Shown here: in pieces, positions 1 through 8,041 of the stretch
How the letters are laid out: each line of letters opens with the position of its first letter
Numbering within the stretch: the stretch's first letter is position 1
DNA from: an uncultured Myxococcales bacterium
GTDB taxonomy: Bacteria; Myxococcota_A; Bradymonadia; UBA7976; UBA1532
Length of the DNA: 37,877 bases
Reading direction: 5' to 3'
Assembly: GCA_903847385.1 (NCBI GenBank)
Contig: CAINDO010000540.1
Coordinates: forward strand, 1-37,877
Made by a program: the position numbers and the translations under genes
The notes under the pieces: generated by a model
Told to the model about the DNA's origin: nothing
The model's input: the letters and a program-made list of their open reading frames with translations, nothing else
The model's database searches: none

Positions 1-139
1 CGCCGCCGGCGCCGCCACCGGGCCCTGCGTCGATCGCGCCACCGCCGCCGCCCGCGCTGCCGCCGCCCGTGCCACAGGCCGACATTACGGCGAGCGCCGA
101 CAATCCAATCCCCCGGAACCGCATGTTGGTCTTCGTCAT
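1..139 (-). CDS. Lipoprotein, N-terminal part only (3' end lies outside the window)
   Basis: This reads on the minus strand from an ATG at 139-137 and leaves the window at base 1 after 46 codons. A purine-rich ribosome binding site (GGAGAGGGAAG) lies just upstream of the ATG. The peptide starts with a basic stretch, then a short hydrophobic segment ending in VMSAC, which fits a weak lipoprotein signal. A Gly/Ser-rich linker with an IDAGPGG segment follows, the kind of low-complexity spacer common behind the lipid-anchored Cys in Myxococcota surface proteins. It is divergent to the lipoprotein gene at 316. The functional domain is not visible, so no role can be given. Confidence 0.6.
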   Translation of the reverse strand, partial: MTKTNMRFRGIGLSALAVMSACGTGGGSAGGGGGAIDAGPGGGAGG

Positions 140-315
140 CACTTCCCTCTCCTGGGTCCGACTTCGTCCATTCACGAGACCGGAGCCGCCGCCCGATCCG
201 GTCCGGCGTCATCGCACAGCCGCCCCGAGGGACTCAACAGACCGGCGTCGATTGTCACCGCGAGGCCAGCCGTGCGACTGTGGCCGCTCGTCCTCAGGAC
301 AACATGGGAGAAGCG

Positions 316-1062
316 ATGCGAACACACACCTCGAGAACTCTGGCGCTCTTCGGCCTCATCGGCGTCACCCTCGTCGCGCCGGGCTGCACGGCCGAGTCGA
401 ACGTCGACGCCGTCGACGCGGGCGGCAATGGCAACGGCAGCGCCGGCGGCTCGGCCAACACCGGCGGCGGCAACGGCAATGGCAACACGGGCGGCGGCAC
501 CGTGATCACCCCCGTCGGCGGCACGCAGATGCCCACGGGCGGCACGCAGACGCCCACGGGCGGCACGCAGACGCCCACGGGCGGCACGCAGGGCGGCGGC
601 GGCGACCCCGTGGTCCCCGACCCGGAGTACGACCTGGGCTTCGAGCCCGGCTTCGACGCCGGCGAGCCCCTCACGCCGGGCGACCTGGACGTGAAGGGCG
701 ACGCCGAGCTCATGAGCCTCGTGGCCGCCGAGGAGGCCGCCTGCCGCACCACCTGCGCCACCTACGACACGTGCGGCTGGCTCGACGCCGAGGCCGACCC
801 CCCCGAGACGGTGGCCACGTGCGAGGCGGACTGCACGTACGCCGAAGAGGACTACATCTACCTGACCAACGCGACCTCCCGCGAGGCGCTGGCGGCCGCG
901 CTCACCAGCGCCGAGGTCCTCGACCGCTGCATCGCCGCCCTGAGCTGCGCGGACATGGATCACTACTGGAACGAGGACGTCGACCCCTACCCCTGTGAAG
1001 CCGAGGAGACGGCCTACTACGCCGCCGTCGACGCCGCGTTCCCCGCCGACCCGCCCCAGTGA
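316..1062 (+). CDS. Cys-rich lipoprotein with a Gly-rich, 7-residue-repeat linker
   Basis: The product is 248 residues. ATG 316 is preferred over ATG 304 and GTG 280 because GGGAG sits a few bases upstream of it. A signal peptide ends at Cys24 (VAPGC). Next comes a Gly/Asn-rich linker, then three and a half tandem copies of the heptapeptide GGTQ(T/M)PT. The C-terminal half carries eight cysteines in CxxxC, CxxxC and CxxxxxC spacings, consistent with four disulfides in a secreted domain. I do not recognise the domain as a named family; similar Cys-rich lipoproteins are common in Myxococcota. A surface location is inferred and the function is unknown. Confidence 0.75.
   Translation: MRTHTSRTLALFGLIGVTLVAPGCTAESNVDAVDAGGNGNGSAGGSANTGGGNGNGNTGGGTVITPVGGTQMPTGGTQTPTGGTQTPTGGTQGGGGDPVVPDPEYDLGFEPGFDAGEPLTPGDLDVKGDAELMSLVAAEEAACRTTCATYDTCGWLDAEADPPETVATCEADCTYAEEDYIYLTNATSREALAAALTSAEVLDRCIAALSCADMDHYWNEDVDPYPCEAEETAYYAAVDAAFPADPPQ
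517..591 (+). repeat. 21-bp tandem repeat encoding GGTQ(T/M)PT
   Basis: Three full 21-base units (517-537, 538-558, 559-579) and a 12-base partial unit run in frame inside the lipoprotein gene. The units are almost identical at the DNA level, which points to recent expansion by slippage. The encoded segment probably acts as a flexible spacer between the lipid anchor and the Cys-rich domain. Confidence 0.85.
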
Positions 1063-1113
1063 TCCCGAGCCCGCCCATCGCCATCCCCCGGCGGTGACGC
1101 GCCCCCCCTGCTC

Positions 1114-1129
1114 GTTACCCCCCCGTAAC
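1114..1129. promoter_or_regulatory. Short inverted repeat upstream of korA (GTTAC-N6-GTAAC)
   Basis: Five-base arms flank a six-C spacer in the gap between the lipoprotein gene and korA, about 30 bases before the -24 element proposed for korA. It could be an operator or a small RNA hairpin. The arms are short, so chance is a real possibility. Confidence 0.25.
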
Positions 1130-1159
1130 AGCCCCCTCTCCCCAACGGCCCCAGCGCAC

Positions 1160-1175
1160 CGGCACGCTTCTTGCG
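1160..1175 (+). promoter_or_regulatory. Candidate sigma-54 (-24/-12) promoter for the kor-nuo operon
   Basis: The element CGGCACG-CTTC-TTGC matches the sigma-54 consensus TGGCACG-N4-TTGC at ten of eleven fixed positions. The diagnostic GG (1161-1162) and GC (1173-1174) are separated by exactly ten bases. Transcription would start near 1186 and give a leader of about 70 bases before the korA ATG. No sigma-54 activator gene with an AAA+ domain is visible in the window, so the regulator is unknown. Confidence 0.5.
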
Positions 1176-1254
1176 CAAGGCCCGGCCCCCGAGACGCCCG
1201 CGCGGCGCACAGTCATCGCAGCCCCGACCCCACCCGAACAGGACCGACACCCCG

Positions 1255-3093
1255 ATGTTGGAGAAGCACACAGAAGTCCTCGAGTCCGTGGCCATCCGGT
1301 TCGCCGGCGACTCCGGCGACGGCATGCAGCTCACGGGCACGCAGTTCACCGAGACGACGGCGCTCGCGGGCAACGACCTGGCGACGTTTCCGGACTACCC
1401 GGCCGAGATTCGCGCGCCGGCCGGCACCCTCGGCGGCGTCTCGGGCTTCCAGCTCAACCTGTCGAGCCGCGATGTCTTCACCCCCGGCGACGAGCCGGAC
1501 GTGCTCGTGGCGATGAACCCGGCCGCGCTGAAGGTCAACCTGCCGGACCTCAAGCCCGGCGGCATCCTGATCCTCAACACCGAGCAGTTCAACGACAAGA
1601 ACCTGGAGCGGGCGGGCTACAAGTCCAACCCCGTCGAGGACGGCTCCCTGGCCGCCTATCGCGTCTATCCGGTGGACATCACGGGCCTCACGCTCAAGTC
1701 CATCGCCGACGTCGGCCTGAACCAGCGCGCCGCGGTGCGCTGCAAGAACTTCTTCGCGCTCGGCCTGGCTTACTGGATGTTCAATCGCACGCTCGATCAC
1801 ACCATCGCGTGGATCGAGCAGACGATGGCCAAGAAGGACGCCCTGGCCGCCCAGGCCAACATGAAGGCCCTCAAGGCCGGCCACGCCTTCGGCGAGACCG
1901 CCGAGATCTTCACGCACAGCTACGTGATCCCCGAGGCCAACATCGCCCCGGGCAAGTACAAGAACATCACGGGCAACGAGGCCACGGCCATGGGCCTGCT
2001 GGCCGCCATGCAGCTCAGCGGCCTCGAGATGTTCCTGGGCACCTACCCCATCACGCCGGCCACGGACATCCTGCACCACCTGTCCAAGTACAAACACCTG
2101 GGGGTCAAGACCTTCCAGGCCGAGGACGAGATCGCCGGCATCTGCTCGGCCATCGGCGCCTCGTACGCGGGCGGCCTCGCGGTCACGACCACCAGCGGCC
2201 CGGGCCTCGCGCTCAAGTCCGAGGCGATGAACCTGGCGCTCATGATCGAGACCCCGCTGGTCATCGTGAACGTGCAGCGCGGCGGCCCGAGCACGGGCCT
2301 GCCCACCAAAACGGAGCAGTCGGATCTCCTGCAGGCCCTCTTCGGCCGCAACGGCGAGTCGCCCATCCCGGTCATCGCGGCCAAGAGCCCCGGCGACTGC
2401 TTCGACTGCGCCATCGAGGCCGCGCGCATCGCCATCACCTCGATGACCCCGGTGCTGCTGCTGACCGATGGTTACCTGGCCAACGGCTCCGAGCCCTGGC
2501 GCATCCCGCAGCTCACGGATCTGCCCCGCATCCCCGTGCACTTCCACACGGAGCCCAACGGCTTCCAGCCCTACAGCCGCGACGAGCGCGGCGCGCGCCC
2601 CTGGGCCATCCCGGGCACGCCGGGCCTGGAGCACCGCGTGGGCGGCCTGGAGAAGGCCAACCTCACGGGCAACGTCGCCTACGACGGCGGCAACCACGAG
2701 CTGATGTGCCGGCTGCGCGCCGACAAGATCCGCCGCATCGCGGACGATCTGCCCGCCACCGAGGTCCACGGCAACCTGGACGGTGACGTGCTCGTCGTCG
2801 GCTGGGGCGGCACCTACGGCGCCATCCGCGCCGGCGTGGACAAGGTCCTGCGCGACGGCCACCGCGTCGCCCACGTGCACCTGCGCAACCTGAACCCCCT
2901 GCCCAACGACCTCGGCGCCATCCTGCACCGCTTCAAGCGCGTGCTGGTGCCCGAGATCAACCTCGGTCAGCTCAGCCGCATCCTCCGCGAGCGGTATCTG
3001 ATCGACGCCGTCGGCTACAACCGGTTGCAGGGCAAGCCCTTCAAGGAATCCGAGATCGCCCGCGCGGTGCTGGCCGAGCTCGAGCGCGTCTGA
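1255..3093 (+). CDS. korA: 2-oxoacid (2-oxoglutarate):ferredoxin oxidoreductase, fused gamma-alpha subunit
   Basis: The 612-residue product forms, with KorB, an enzyme that oxidatively decarboxylates a 2-oxoacid to its acyl-CoA and reduces ferredoxin. The N-terminal gamma-type domain (about residues 10-200) opens with GDSGDGMQ at 18-25. The alpha-type domain follows, with TYPITPA from residue 263, the AEDEIAGICSAIGASYAG block and the VQRGGPSTGLPTKTEQSDL block typical of KorA-type proteins. The length is normal for fused gamma-alpha subunits. ATG 1255 is chosen because homology begins right after it and AGGA lies 11 bases upstream. korB starts 35 bases downstream and the nuo genes follow. The substrate 2-oxoglutarate is inferred from the two-subunit architecture; pyruvate or a branched-chain 2-oxoacid cannot be excluded. 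Confidence 0.92.
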   Translation: MLEKHTEVLESVAIRFAGDSGDGMQLTGTQFTETTALAGNDLATFPDYPAEIRAPAGTLGGVSGFQLNLSSRDVFTPGDEPDVLVAMNPAALKVNLPDLKPGGILILNTEQFNDKNLERAGYKSNPVEDGSLAAYRVYPVDITGLTLKSIADVGLNQRAAVRCKNFFALGLAYWMFNRTLDHTIAWIEQTMAKKDALAAQANMKALKAGHAFGETAEIFTHSYVIPEANIAPGKYKNITGNEATAMGLLAAMQLSGLEMFLGTYPITPATDILHHLSKYKHLGVKTFQAEDEIAGICSAIGASYAGGLAVTTTSGPGLALKSEAMNLALMIETPLVIVNVQRGGPSTGLPTKTEQSDLLQALFGRNGESPIPVIAAKSPGDCFDCAIEAARIAITSMTPVLLLTDGYLANGSEPWRIPQLTDLPRIPVHFHTEPNGFQPYSRDERGARPWAIPGTPGLEHRVGGLEKANLTGNVAYDGGNHELMCRLRADKIRRIADDLPATEVHGNLDGDVLVVGWGGTYGAIRAGVDKVLRDGHRVAHVHLRNLNPLPNDLGAILHRFKRVLVPEINLGQLSRILRERYLIDAVGYNRLQGKPFKESEIARAVLAELERV

Positions 3094-3128
3094 TCACTTC
3101 ATCACGGCTCATCCCGAGAGAGAACTCC

Positions 3129-4163
3129 ATGACCGCGAGCGTCTACCCTCACGTCCAGCCCACCGACCCGGCCCTTCTCACCAAGAAGGACTTCCAGACG
3201 GACCAGGATCCGCGCTGGTGTCCGGGGTGCGGTGACTACTCGATCCTCGCGCAGGTGCAGCGCATCCTGCCCGAGCTCGGCATCCCGAAAGAGCAGATCG
3301 TCTTCATCAGCGGCATCGGCTGCTCCAGCCGTTTCCCGTATTACATGAACACGTTCGGCATGCACTCCATCCACGGCCGCGCGCCGGCCATCGCCAGCGG
3401 CGTCAAGACTCTGCGCCCGGGCCTGAGCGTGTGGGTGGTCACCGGTGACGGCGACGCCCTCGCCATCGGCGGCAATCACTTCATCCACGCCCTGCGGCGG
3501 AACATGGATCTCAAGATCCTGATGTTCAACAACCGCATCTACGGCCTGACCAAGGGCCAGTACAGCCCCACCAGCGAGCAGGGCAAGAAGACCAAGTCCA
3601 GCCCCGCCGGTGCGCCGGACTACCCCTTCAACCCGATCAGCGTGGCGCTCTCGGCCGAGGCGACCTTCGTGGCCCGGGCCGCGGACATCGACGCCAAGGG
3701 TCTGCCCGCGGTGCTCGAGCGCGCCGCGAAACACAAGGGCAGCGCGTTCATCGAGATCTATCAGAACTGCCCCATCTTCAACGATGGCGCGCACGACTAC
3801 CTGACCGACCGCAAGACGAAGGCCGACCACGAGCTGCGCCTCGAGCACGGCAAGCCCCTGCGCTTCGGCCCCAAGCTGGAGAAGGGCGTCGCCCTCGACG
3901 CCCGCATGCAGCCGGTGGTGGTCGACGTCGCCGAGTACGGTGAAGACCGCCTGCTGGTGCACGACGAGCAGAACGACTCGCTCGCCTACTTCCTCAGCCG
4001 TCTCGTCCACCCCGCTTTCCCCACGCCGGTGGGTGTGTTCCGCTGCGTCGAGCGCCCCAGCTACGACCAGCTCGTCGAGGAACAGATCGACACCGCGCGG
4101 GGTCGCAAGGTCCAGTCCGTGCAGCAGGCCCTCGAGGCCGGAGAGACCTGGACAATCACCTGA
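3129..4163 (+). CDS. korB: 2-oxoacid (2-oxoglutarate):ferredoxin oxidoreductase, beta (TPP) subunit
   Basis: This 344-residue subunit binds thiamine diphosphate and one [4Fe-4S] cluster. The visible cluster ligands are Cys31 and Cys34 (WCPGCGDY), Cys65 (GIGCSSRF) and Cys214 (QNCPIFN). The TPP/Mg motif begins with GDGDALAIGG at 106 and continues to the NNRIYGLTKGQ block. The length matches KorB proteins. A GAGAGAGAA stretch before the ATG can serve as the ribosome binding site. It pairs with korA, and only 45 bases separate its stop from nuoA with no obvious terminator. Joint transcription with the complex I genes is therefore likely. Confidence 0.93.
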   Translation: MTASVYPHVQPTDPALLTKKDFQTDQDPRWCPGCGDYSILAQVQRILPELGIPKEQIVFISGIGCSSRFPYYMNTFGMHSIHGRAPAIASGVKTLRPGLSVWVVTGDGDALAIGGNHFIHALRRNMDLKILMFNNRIYGLTKGQYSPTSEQGKKTKSSPAGAPDYPFNPISVALSAEATFVARAADIDAKGLPAVLERAAKHKGSAFIEIYQNCPIFNDGAHDYLTDRKTKADHELRLEHGKPLRFGPKLEKGVALDARMQPVVVDVAEYGEDRLLVHDEQNDSLAYFLSRLVHPAFPTPVGVFRCVERPSYDQLVEEQIDTARGRKVQSVQQALEAGETWTIT

Positions 4164-4208
4164 TGCCCGAGTAAGGGCTTCACGTCGTTCGCTGCCTGCG
4201 GAGTCTCC

Positions 4209-4571
4209 ATGTCCGATACCTGGCTTGCCGCGCTGCTCTTTTTCGGTCTCTCGACCTTCGTCGGCGCCTCCATGGTGCTCATCGCCTGGGTGCTCCGCGC
4301 CCGCGCCAAAGAGGACCTCCCGACCCGACGCCTGACCTACGAGTGCGGTGAGACGCCCGTAGGCTCCGCGTGGGTTCGGTTCCACCCGCGCTACTACCTC
4401 GTGGCCCTCGTGTTCGTCGTCTTCGACGTCGAGGTCGCCTTCCTCTTCCCCTGGGCCGTGGACGTCCAGGGCGCGGGCATGCCGGGCATCGTCGAGGTCT
4501 TCCTCTTCGTCGGCGTGCTGCTCCTCGGCTGGGTCTACGCCCTCAAGAAAGGCGCGCTCCGATGGCAGTGA
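4209..4571 (+). CDS. nuoA: NADH-quinone oxidoreductase (complex I) subunit A
   Basis: This 120-residue membrane subunit of the proton-pumping complex I contributes to the quinone-site/E-channel region. It has three predicted transmembrane helices: about residues 6-29, 63-82 and 92-112. The loop after helix 1 holds the family signature YECGETPVGSAWVRFHPRYY, and helix 2 carries FDVEVAFLFPWA with the conserved acidic residues. The length is typical. It opens the nuo block and its last ten bases overlap nuoB, which fits translational coupling. Confidence 0.95.
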   Translation: MSDTWLAALLFFGLSTFVGASMVLIAWVLRARAKEDLPTRRLTYECGETPVGSAWVRFHPRYYLVALVFVVFDVEVAFLFPWAVDVQGAGMPGIVEVFLFVGVLLLGWVYALKKGALRWQ

Positions 4572-5326
4572 ACGAGAGCGATCGCAGCTTCGACCATCCG
4601 CTCTACGAAACGCTGGAGCGGTTCCCGGGGCTGGATCTGGCCACCACCGCCGTCGACAAGGTCCTGACCTGGGGGGCCAACAACTCCCAGTGGATCTTCC
4701 CGATGGCCACGAGCTGCTGCGGCATCGAGTTCATGGCCGCCGCCGCCAGCCTGGTCGACCTCGACCGCATGGGCTCCATCACGCGCGGCTCGCCGCGGCA
4801 GTCGGACCTCATGGTCGTCGCCGGCACAATCACCGTGAAGATGGCCCCGCGCGTCAAGCGCCTGTGGGACCAGATGCCCGAGCCCAAGTGGTGCATCGCC
4901 ATGGGCTCCTGCGCCATCTCCGGCGACTTCTACCGGGACATCTACTCGGTCATCCCCGGCATCGACGTCGCCATCCCCGTGGACGTCTACATCCCGGGCT
5001 GCCCGCCGAACCCGGAGCAGTTGATGGCCGGCATGCTGCGGCTGCAGGAGAAGGTCAACCTGAAGCGGGCCGGCCTGTGGAGCCCCCCGGAGACGCGCCC
5101 CGAGACCGGCAAGACCATCGAGCCGGCCATCAAGCGCCTGCTGCAGGCGGGCCGGGACGAGCGCATCACCGCCGCGCAGCTCGACCAGGCCATGTCGCTC
5201 ATGCTGCCCGCAGTGGACCTGCCGCCGCGGCCCGAGCCGGAGCCCGAGCCCACGGCCGAAGCCGACGCGGGCACGACCGAAGCGCCCGCCGCCCCGGCCA
5301 CCCCCGACGGAGGCCACCATGAGTGA
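4562..5326 (+). CDS. nuoB: Complex I subunit B (binds cluster N2), with acidic/Pro-rich C-terminal tail
   Basis: This 254-residue peripheral-arm subunit carries the terminal [4Fe-4S] cluster N2 that passes electrons to quinone. The four ligand cysteines are Cys52 and Cys53 (TSCCGIEF), Cys118 (MGSCAISGDF) and Cys148 (YIPGCPPNPE). ATG 4562 is used because the family homology starts there; an upstream in-frame start would run through nuoA in another frame. The core ends near residue 215. The remaining 35 to 40 residues form an acidic Pro/Ala/Glu-rich tail absent from the E. coli protein (220 residues). It overlaps nuoC by 8 bases. Confidence 0.95.
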   Translation: MAVNESDRSFDHPLYETLERFPGLDLATTAVDKVLTWGANNSQWIFPMATSCCGIEFMAAAASLVDLDRMGSITRGSPRQSDLMVVAGTITVKMAPRVKRLWDQMPEPKWCIAMGSCAISGDFYRDIYSVIPGIDVAIPVDVYIPGCPPNPEQLMAGMLRLQEKVNLKRAGLWSPPETRPETGKTIEPAIKRLLQAGRDERITAAQLDQAMSLMLPAVDLPPRPEPEPEPTAEADAGTTEAPAAPATPDGGHHE

Positions 5327-5831
5327 GTCCGAGAACAACACGCGCGAGCTGGCGTTCCGTCGGCTCCTGCGCGCGCAGTTCGGCGTCGAGGGTGAGCCCG
5401 AGGCGCCCCTGCCCGACGACGGCCCCCTGGTCGCCCGCGAGCACCACAAGGCCCTGGCCAAGGCGCTGCAGGCCGCCGGCTGGCGCCTGTACGTGACCTG
5501 CGCCGCCACGCACTTCCCCGCCGTGCCCGGCAAGAAACCCACGGACGCCACCACGCCCGAGTGTTTCGAGGTGGCCACGGTGCTGCGCAGCGTCGGCCCC
5601 GGCACGCACGTCGCCCGCTGGCGCGTGAAGCTCGCCGCGGACGAGACCATCGACTCGCTGGTGCGCGTCTTCGTCGGCGCCGACTGGCAGGAACGCGAGC
5701 AGTTCGACCTGGTCGGCGTGATCTTCGCCGGCCACCCGGATCTGCGCCGCCTGATGATGCCCGAGGACTGGGTGGGGCACCCGCTCCGCCGCGACTATGC
5801 CATCGACACTCCCCATGCTCCTTGGCGCTGA
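5319..5831 (+). CDS. nuoC: Complex I subunit C (30 kDa type)
   Basis: This 170-residue peripheral-arm subunit packs against NuoD. The C-terminal half has the 30-kDa subunit signature, starting at DWQEREQFDLVGV and running to the HPDLRRLMMPEDWVGHPLRRDY block. The N-terminal 60 residues are poorly conserved, as is usual. NuoC is separate from NuoD here, whereas E. coli has a fused NuoCD. The start overlaps the end of nuoB and nuoD follows after 12 bases. Confidence 0.93.
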   Translation: MSESENNTRELAFRRLLRAQFGVEGEPEAPLPDDGPLVAREHHKALAKALQAAGWRLYVTCAATHFPAVPGKKPTDATTPECFEVATVLRSVGPGTHVARWRVKLAADETIDSLVRVFVGADWQEREQFDLVGVIFAGHPDLRRLMMPEDWVGHPLRRDYAIDTPHAPWR

Positions 5832-5843
5832 GGTAAGCCCGGT

Positions 5844-7040
5844 ATGACACCCGTCGCCCTGGCTCGGGCCCCCTGGCCCGACCCCTACTTGAACGTGGAC
5901 GACTACGATCCCGAGGCCGACCTGATGGTCATCAACCTCGGGCCGCAGCATCCCTCGACCCACGGCGTCTTCCGCGTGGTGCTGTATCTCGACGGCGAGA
6001 TCATCATCAAGGCCATCCCCCACCCGGGTTACCTGCACCGGGGCGTGGAGAAGCTCTGCGAGAAGCTCACCTACGCCCAGATCACCCCCATCGTGGACAA
6101 GAACGACTACGTGGCGCCCATGCTCAACGAGCAGGCCGTCAACATGGCGTTCGAGAAGATGCTGGGCGTCGAGGTGCCGCTGCGGGCGCGCTACATGCGC
6201 ACCATCCTGGCCGAGATCCAGCGGGTGGCCTCGCACCTGCTCTGGCTCGGCACCTTCGCCATGGACCTCGGCGGCGCCCTGGGCGGCGGCACGAGCGTGT
6301 TCATGTATTGTTTCCGCGAGCGCGAGTCGATCCTCAACCTGTTCGAGGACCTGACCGGCTGCCGGTTCCACTACAACACGCACACGGTCGGCGGTCAGCG
6401 CCACGACATCCCCGCGGGCTGGGCGGCCAAGGTCCACCAGACCCTCGAGGCGATCTCGCAGCGCATCCCCGAGTACGAGACCATGCTCGAGCACCCCATC
6501 TTCGTGCGCCGCACGAAGGGCGTGGGGGTGATCGACGCCGACCTGGCCCTGGAGCTCGGCCTCACGGGCCCGCTGCTGCGCGCCAGCGGTGTGGACCACG
6601 ACCTGCGCCGGGACGCGCCTTATCACATCTACGACCAGCTCAAGGACCTCGCGGTCGCGGTCGAGAGTGAGGGCGACTGCATGGCGCGGTACAAGGTCCG
6701 CGTCAAAGAGCTGCGCGAGAGCATCCGCATCGCGCGCATGCTCATCGACAACGTGCCCGAGGGCCCGATCAGCGGCGGCCGCCCCATCAAGCAGCCCGGC
6801 CAGTTCAAGGCCAAGGGCGGCCAGGTCTACGTGGGCATCGAGACCCCCCGCGGCGAGCTGGGCACCTATCTCATCGCCGGCGGCGGCAAGATGGGTGACA
6901 CACCCTACCGGCTCAAGATCCGCCCCCCCAGCCTGCACGCCCTCGCCTGCGTGCCCTATGTCTTCCCGGGACACTCCCTGAGCGACGCCGTCGCCATCCT
7001 GGGCAGCCTCGACCCGATCATGGGAGAGGTGGACCGATGA
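5844..7040 (+). CDS. nuoD: Complex I subunit D (49 kDa type, quinone-site subunit)
   Basis: This 398-residue peripheral-arm subunit shares the ubiquinone/menaquinone pocket with NuoB and NuoH. The motif LGPQHPSTHG places His40 at the position of the quinone-site His. Tyr89 (KNDYV) lies 49 residues further on, the same spacing as the mitochondrial His/Tyr pair. The C-terminus ends in the expected LGSLDPIMGEVDR block. The GAGGTAA segment at the nuoC stop supplies the ribosome binding site. Its last four bases overlap nuoH directly. In NADH-linked operons nuoEFG commonly lie at this junction; here there is no room for them and no deletion scar. Confidence 0.96.
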   Translation: MTPVALARAPWPDPYLNVDDYDPEADLMVINLGPQHPSTHGVFRVVLYLDGEIIIKAIPHPGYLHRGVEKLCEKLTYAQITPIVDKNDYVAPMLNEQAVNMAFEKMLGVEVPLRARYMRTILAEIQRVASHLLWLGTFAMDLGGALGGGTSVFMYCFRERESILNLFEDLTGCRFHYNTHTVGGQRHDIPAGWAAKVHQTLEAISQRIPEYETMLEHPIFVRRTKGVGVIDADLALELGLTGPLLRASGVDHDLRRDAPYHIYDQLKDLAVAVESEGDCMARYKVRVKELRESIRIARMLIDNVPEGPISGGRPIKQPGQFKAKGGQVYVGIETPRGELGTYLIAGGGKMGDTPYRLKIRPPSLHALACVPYVFPGHSLSDAVAILGSLDPIMGEVDR

Positions 7041-8041
7041 CCGACACTCTCGAGGAGCTCATGCTCAATCCGGTGATCCGCGCCCTGTTCTGGGGCCTGG
7101 TGATGGTCACCGCCGTGATGACCGTCACGGCCTGGACCACCTGGTTCGAGCGCAAGTTCGCCGGCCGCATGCAGAGCCGCATGGGCCCCACCCTGGTCGG
7201 CCCCGCCGGCCTGCTGCAGCCCCTGGCGGACGCCGCCAAGCTGCTTCAGAAAGAAGATCTGATCCCCGACTCGGCGGACCGTTTCCTCTTCAATCTCGCG
7301 CCGATTCTGACCGTCGGCTTCGCCCTGGGCGTGGCCGCCGTGGTGCCCTTCACCCCGGACATCCTGGCCGCGGATCTGGACGTCGGCGTGCTGTGGCTGC
7401 TGGCGCTCTCGGGCCTGATGGTCTTCCCGACCTGGCTGGGCTCCTGGGCGAGCAACAACAAGTACTCGCTGATCTCCGCCATGCGCGCCGTGGCCCAGGG
7501 CATCTCGTACGAGGTCCCCATGGTGCTGGCCATCATGGTCCCGGTGATCATGACCGGCACGCTGAGCCTGAGCGACATCGTGGCCGACCAGGTGAAGAAC
7601 GGCTGGCTCATCTACCGCATGCCCTTCACCGGCTTCTTCGCGTTCCTGGTCTTCTTCCTGGCCGGGCTGGCCGAGGCCAACCGCATCCCCTTCGACATCC
7701 CCGAGGCCGAGAGCGAGCTGGTGGCCGGCCCGACCACCGAATACACGGGCATGAAATTCGGCCTGTTCTACATGGCCGAATACATCCACACGCTGCTCTC
7801 CTCGGCCATCTGCGCCGCGGTGTTCTTCGGCGGCTGGGATGGCCCCTTCGCCCCGGGCCTGCACTGGATGCTGGCCAAGAGTGTTCTGCTCTTCGTGTTC
7901 CTCACCTGGGTCCGCTGGTCGTTCCTGCGCTTCCGCTCGGATCAGCTCATGGACATCTGCTGGAAGTACGCCGTGCCGGCCACGCTGGCGCTGATTCCGA
8001 TCACGGCGCTCTACACCGTCTGGCACGGGGGGGCCCGCTGA
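7037..8041 (+). CDS. nuoH: Complex I subunit H (ND1 type)
   Basis: This 334-residue polytopic subunit joins the peripheral arm to the membrane arm and lines the quinone tunnel. About eight transmembrane helices are evident. Family motifs include FERKFAGRMQSRMGPTLVGP near the N-terminus, then LISAMRAVAQGISYEVP, and FDIPEAESELVAG with its conserved acidic residues followed by TEYTGMKF. The ATG overlaps the nuoD stop by 4 bases, and the stop shares one base with the nuoI start (TGATG). Confidence 0.96.
   Translation: MTDTLEELMLNPVIRALFWGLVMVTAVMTVTAWTTWFERKFAGRMQSRMGPTLVGPAGLLQPLADAAKLLQKEDLIPDSADRFLFNLAPILTVGFALGVAAVVPFTPDILAADLDVGVLWLLALSGLMVFPTWLGSWASNNKYSLISAMRAVAQGISYEVPMVLAIMVPVIMTGTLSLSDIVADQVKNGWLIYRMPFTGFFAFLVFFLAGLAEANRIPFDIPEAESELVAGPTTEYTGMKFGLFYMAEYIHTLLSSAICAAVFFGGWDGPFAPGLHWMLAKSVLLFVFLTWVRWSFLRFRSDQLMDICWKYAVPATLALIPITALYTVWHGGAR

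Noticed and set aside
172..963. Long open frame on the minus strand over the first lipoprotein gene, and many similar Arg/His/Gly-rich frames elsewhere
   Set aside because: At this GC content stop codons are rare in all frames. These translations are compositionally biased, show no motifs and lie opposite or out of phase with clear genes.
4164..4208. Separate promoter or terminator between korB and nuoA
   Set aside because: The 45-base gap shows no stable hairpin with T-tract and no recognisable promoter boxes.
7030..7050. Recent deletion of nuoEFG between nuoD and nuoH
   Set aside because: The two genes overlap by four bases with intact ends and motifs, so there is no sign of a deletion scar.
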